64,000 nt of DNA from Fulvimarina sp040239565 (lineage in GTDB: Bacteria; Pseudomonadota; Alphaproteobacteria; Rhizobiales; Rhizobiaceae): contig NZ_JBEHWS010000005.1 in assembly GCF_040239565.1 (NCBI RefSeq), positions 254,545 through 318,544 of the forward strand, written 5' to 3'. The translations under genes were made by a program, and so were the position numbers. Shown here one piece after another: positions 62,301 to 64,000 of this stretch (position 1 is its first letter; each line of letters opens with the position of its first letter). A model generated the notes under the pieces. It made no database searches, had not been told where the DNA came from, and was given only the letters and a program-made list of their open reading frames with translations.

Positions 62301-62551
62301 AAAAGTCCTGGCACGTCATCTCTTCAGTCATCGCCATGTCCCGCGGCCTCAAGGCCTCCGTCGTCGCCGAAGGCGTCGAAACCGAAGAGCATCTCAAGCG
62401 CCTCGCCCGCGAAGGCTGCGCGGAAGTCCAGGGTTACTTCATCGCCCGCCCGGCCCCGGTCGCCAAAACCATCCGCGAACTCCCCGCCGACCTCCGCCGC
62501 GCCCTCCTCGACCGGCCTGCGGAGACATGGCCGGAAGCGGCCTATGCCTGA
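59369..62551 (+). CDS. Amt ammonium transporter fused to PAS-GGDEF-EAL
   Basis: 1060 residues. Signal peptide (1-23), then an Amt domain with eleven membrane helices (about 45-420). Transport residues are kept: twin histidines H206 and H359, phenylalanine gate F138 and F257, S261 in FNGGS. A helical linker (about 455-505), a PAS domain (505-612), GGDEF (701-705) with the inhibitory RKGD I-site (692-695), and EAL (830-832) with DDFGTG (946-951), K970 and E1001 all look active. It likely senses or moves ammonium and changes c-di-GMP. GAGGAG precedes the start. Related Amt-GGDEF proteins are known; see findings. Confidence 0.95.
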   Translation: MRNTIPVLAPSVALTFLAGTAFAQGGSLVEETAEARLTGLAAALDTTWILVAAALVLLMQIGFMMLEAGAVRTKNAISVAQKNLLDIAFATISFAGIGYMMAFGLSYPTGYFGWDSNLIFLNAIPNENIAFFIFQVMFCGTSATIISGAVAERMGLRAYILLSILLAAVIYPVFTHWAWGAALGDAPGAFLANAGFVDFAGSTVVHATGGWMALACIIVLGARAGRFDGDHPIRFGGHSAVLSSAGALILFVGWIGFNGGSTLAASPDVPPIVLNTILAAAAGGVVGYGPHWWRGTLSPDRAINGMIGGLVAITAGCHLVGPDGALLLGALGGSAANLANRAIEKRFKLDDAVGAVGAHGVAGVVGTIGLVFVAPEASLPAGSRLDQFYIQAAGVGLNFVWAFGCGLLLILLVDGLMRVRVSAADEALGLNESEHGVRLGTGNLEFALDSLTRSTTEKNLHIPVQAGDDSEDLTRRLNALMDKLQKTEAERRKLSESARDRDEAERFAALGEITAEAILLLHEGRVRSVNPAAETLFGVDYETLAGRTVESLAKINRLDQLPAWLDASDGTLSETILLTDDGRSVPVEARVRVTNFEGREVSIVSLLDLSEKIAARERIFHLALHDTLTDLPNRELFNRRLGEALDEPDTSSASALLLVDIDKFKDVNDIHGHPSGDAVLVAVAERLKSCVRKGDTVARLGGDEFALIQTGLSFATQAADLAHRALSAISEPLALPSGATIQPRASIGVSVFPRDGETAETMLQNADLALYAVKEGGRNGFKLFEDGMGQALRLRQELETDLSYAIDRGELELYVQPRVDLNAGRIASYEALLRWQRGDSFISPADFIPIAEASGQIVELGEWVMQEACRIASDELTEAAISVNVSPRQFLDPNLVPMIERNLKATGLDPARLEVEITEGVLIDDDRRALRILGELRELGLRIALDDFGTGYSSLSYLTRFNFDTIKIDKSFVQCTEEKSWHVISSVIAMSRGLKASVVAEGVETEEHLKRLAREGCAEVQGYFIARPAPVAKTIRELPADLRRALLDRPAETWPEAAYA

Positions 62552-62979
62552 AATCGCCAGCGGCCCCTATCCCAAGACCGCACCCGGTTCCCCAACCTTG
62601 GTCTGCCGCGATCTCCCCTCCTTCGTCACCCCGGTGAATCTCATCGGATGGTCCGTAAGAATTACTAGACGGGTATCCTTTATTCAGTTTAATCTGCCGG
62701 GTTCTATTGGGCGATGTGTATCGTGATCCATTGCCATCCCGAAGAGGTTTTTTGTCCACCCTGCGTCATCTCGCAGTTTCTGGTAGGATTCCCTCTCTAC
62801 ATCGCTTAGATCTTTTCCCTCTTAATCCTCGACATTGTCGTGGATTGGTTCAGCTTCATCCTCTTCTGTTTTCTGTTTCTCCGACAAACCTCCGCGCCTT
62901 GATCTTTTAGATCTCGCGGGTGCGAGCGCCAGTATGCCCGACTTGGCCGAGGGAAAAATACGGCGGGCGGGGAGTCCAG
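62552..62979. other. Start of AT-richer accessory stretch, no gene
   Basis: After the Amt fusion the base composition becomes visibly AT-richer and open frames are short. No ribosome site or family match was found here. A minus-strand frame of about 86 codons (62822-63079) ends in an acidic tail EEDEAEPIHDNVED but has no start codon and overlaps the IS remnant in another frame. Confidence 0.5.
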
Positions 62980-63162
62980 CTAAGCAGACGGCCGGAGGAA
63001 CCGTGATATTCGGGTTTGGCGAGCGACCAAGGAAACGCTCATCGCCGACTGCATTGCCTCTGCCACAAGGCGGGCCTTCTCAGCCGTCGACCAAAGGCGT
63101 CTGCGCTGCACTGAGGTGATGACTCCAACCCGTGAAAACCAGCCGTCCGAAGCTTTCGACAT
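62980..63162 (-). pseudogene. Truncated IS2/IS66-like OrfA (transposase helix-turn-helix) remnant
   Basis: 60 codons. The part VITSVQRRRLWSTAEKARL, VAEAMQSAMSVSLVARQ reads like the N-terminal helix-turn-helix of OrfA of IS2/IS66-type elements (compare the general pattern RRRR-W-S-x-E-E-K-x-x-I-V-x-E-(8)-S-V-S-x-V-A-R-x-x-G). After VARQ the family would continue with a G-I-S-x-x-x-L-x-x-W helix, but the frame turns to TRISRFLRPSA and stops. OrfB is absent nearby, so it is a broken insertion remnant. Confidence 0.6.
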
Positions 63163-63300
63163 AGTCGTACTTATAGGCGGATGCCTATGCCTTATCCGCT
63201 ATACCGACTGTCAGGTGGAAATACGGAGCGGTTCAGATAATTCCTCCGGCAGTCTCGAAATGGAGGGCTTTCGGAGATGCCCAGCTGAAAACCGCAGTTT

Positions 63301-63732
63301 CTATGTGAATTGTTCAATATCTAGATTTTGAGACAGTATTGAAATATCGCCGCCGTATATGCAGGAAATTGTGACTAAGCACCCGGATTCTATTTCTTTC
63401 ACATACCGCGCGATTTGGCTTAAAAGATCGGATCGATCACCAGAACGCCCATCCAGCAAATGAGCCCAGCCAATATCGCCGGCAAGCATCGCATCATCCG
63501 GTTTATTTCGGATGTCCCATACGAACACGTCGCTAACGATTGAGTTTTCCCAAAGAGACGATACATTGATCGCAATAACACCACTAAAATGCATGGCGGT
63601 GCTCATATTACGGCCTGAAGAAATAGATATTTCAAAAACCCGCGAACTGGTATCGTAATTCAATTTTGAAACAATACCGTCATGTATTCCTCTTATGTTG
63701 AGCCGCCCGCGCTCGTCCGTGGTCCAGTTCAT
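63301..63732 (-). CDS. Small protein downstream of toxin-like gene, candidate immunity protein
   Basis: 143 residues starting MNWTTDERGRLNIRGIHDGI, with GGAGCACAAG seven bases before the ATG. Mixed alpha-beta composition with many Asp, Ser and Ile, no signal peptide or membrane segment; AT-rich codon use compared with neighbours. I know no family. Its start is 16 bases after the stop of the toxin-like reading frame at 63749, which is the usual place of an immunity gene in contact-dependent or Rhs-type systems. Its frame is also open upstream to the window edge, so a fusion product is formally possible. Function inferred only from context. Confidence 0.5.
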   Translation of the reverse strand: MNWTTDERGRLNIRGIHDGIVSKLNYDTSSRVFEISISSGRNMSTAMHFSGVIAINVSSLWENSIVSDVFVWDIRNKPDDAMLAGDIGWAHLLDGRSGDRSDLLSQIARYVKEIESGCLVTISCIYGGDISILSQNLDIEQFT

Positions 63733-63748
63733 TCTTGTGCTCCATACA

Positions 63749-64000
63749 TTATGATGACGGCGTGATACGCCACGGTCTTGGCGGATCGTTAGGGTTTGGC
63801 AGCCGCGATGGACCTCTGTCCAGATGTGTTGGAGCCCCCCTCCCTCCGGACGGCTCCAATCGTGACTATGGTCACCCGCGCCAATTCCGGACTCGTCTGA
63901 ATGACCGGCGTCACGATCTGTCAGCGGATATCCGTCTTCGCCATACGTCCGGCTATTATCCGGGCCTTGGACTGTCGATCCTGGTTCGCCTTTGAACGGA
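63749..64000 (-). CDS. C-terminal part of a polymorphic-toxin-like protein, frameshifted
   Basis: Reading from the window edge (codons from 63999) gives PFKGEPGSTVQGPDNS, RTYGEDGYPLTDRDAGH, GIGAGDHSHDWSRP, resembling the (Y)G-x-D-G-x-P-x-T-D-x-D-x-x-H ... G-x-x-H-x-H-D-W motif near the C-terminus of many Rhs/polymorphic-toxin and phage-associated proteins. Here the frame meets a G tract (63835-63847); in the minus-one shifted frame the expected end GAPTHLDRGPSRLPNPN, DPPRPWRITPSS follows to a TAA at 63749. So the gene is a real coding region broken or shifted at the G tract. The rest lies outside the window. Confidence 0.5.

Noticed and set aside
62822..63079. Minus-strand open frame of about 86 codons with a protein-like acidic end
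   Set aside because: No start codon other than a late TTG, and it overlaps the OrfA remnant in another frame; at best a piece of a decayed gene.
63735..63995. 86-codon plus-strand frame near the window end
   Set aside because: It lies opposite the toxin-like sequence, which has a recognisable motif; the plus frame has none.

Overview
This is a gene-dense, high-GC chromosomal segment of an alphaproteobacterium, most likely a member of the Hyphomicrobiales (rhizobia-like; I cannot name the genus). Pointers are the lineage-typical cell-cycle proteins TrcR (DUF1013) and RcdA (DUF1465), the addB-addA-trxA gene order, an HWE-type histidine kinase, an NAD-linked FdsGBA formate dehydrogenase, an FeS-containing PhrB-type photolyase and the N-acetylglutaminylglutamine amide (NAGGN) osmolyte genes. 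No rRNA, tRNA or CRISPR array was seen.

Layout. 0-1 kb: 5' part of a FAD-linked D-lactate/glycolate dehydrogenase. 1-5 kb: a five-gene minus-strand detoxification operon (VOC, GST, RibD/DHFR-like, doubled DUF1428, doubled VOC) divergent from a MarR regulator, with a perfect palindrome in the shared promoter. 5-12 kb: aroQ, a CBS-domain ClC channel, HlyU-like protein, a DMT permease, TrcR, a cation/calcium exchanger and a quinone oxidoreductase. 12-20 kb: an orphan terminator (possible small RNA), rcdA, addB-addA and trxA. 20-25 kb: a 31-residue membrane protein, gph, a redoxin, a MaoC protein, an MDR reductase and a membrane diguanylate cyclase. 25-30 kb: the NAGGN operon. 30-34 kb: a membrane protein, a polysaccharide deacetylase lipoprotein and two overlapping CNNM/CorC paralogues. 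34-42 kb: formate dehydrogenase fdsG-fdsB-fdsA-fdhD-fdsD with a LysR gene upstream. 42-52 kb: cupin, aminotransferases, a PAS-PAS-HWE kinase, GST, MscS channel, Cu/Zn superoxide dismutase, DUF1499 protein and a fluoroacetate-dehalogenase-like hydrolase. 52-57 kb: FeS photolyase plus an atypical SDR, then a FemAB/CelD-like acyltransferase and a PIG-L-type deacetylase. 57-62.5 kb: PhoX alkaline phosphatase behind a recognisable PHO box, and a 1060-residue Amt-PAS-GGDEF-EAL protein that appears to couple ammonium sensing to c-di-GMP.

From about 62.6 kb the sequence changes: it becomes AT-richer and gene-poor, holds a truncated IS2/IS66-like OrfA remnant, and ends in the C-terminal part of a polymorphic-toxin-like protein read through a frameshift in a G tract, followed 16 bases later by a small gene placed like an immunity gene. 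This accessory edge and the Amt-GGDEF-EAL fusion are the two most interesting parts. The rest is mainly core metabolism, stress resistance (osmotic, oxidative, UV, electrophile) and nutrient response (phosphate, ammonium, formate).
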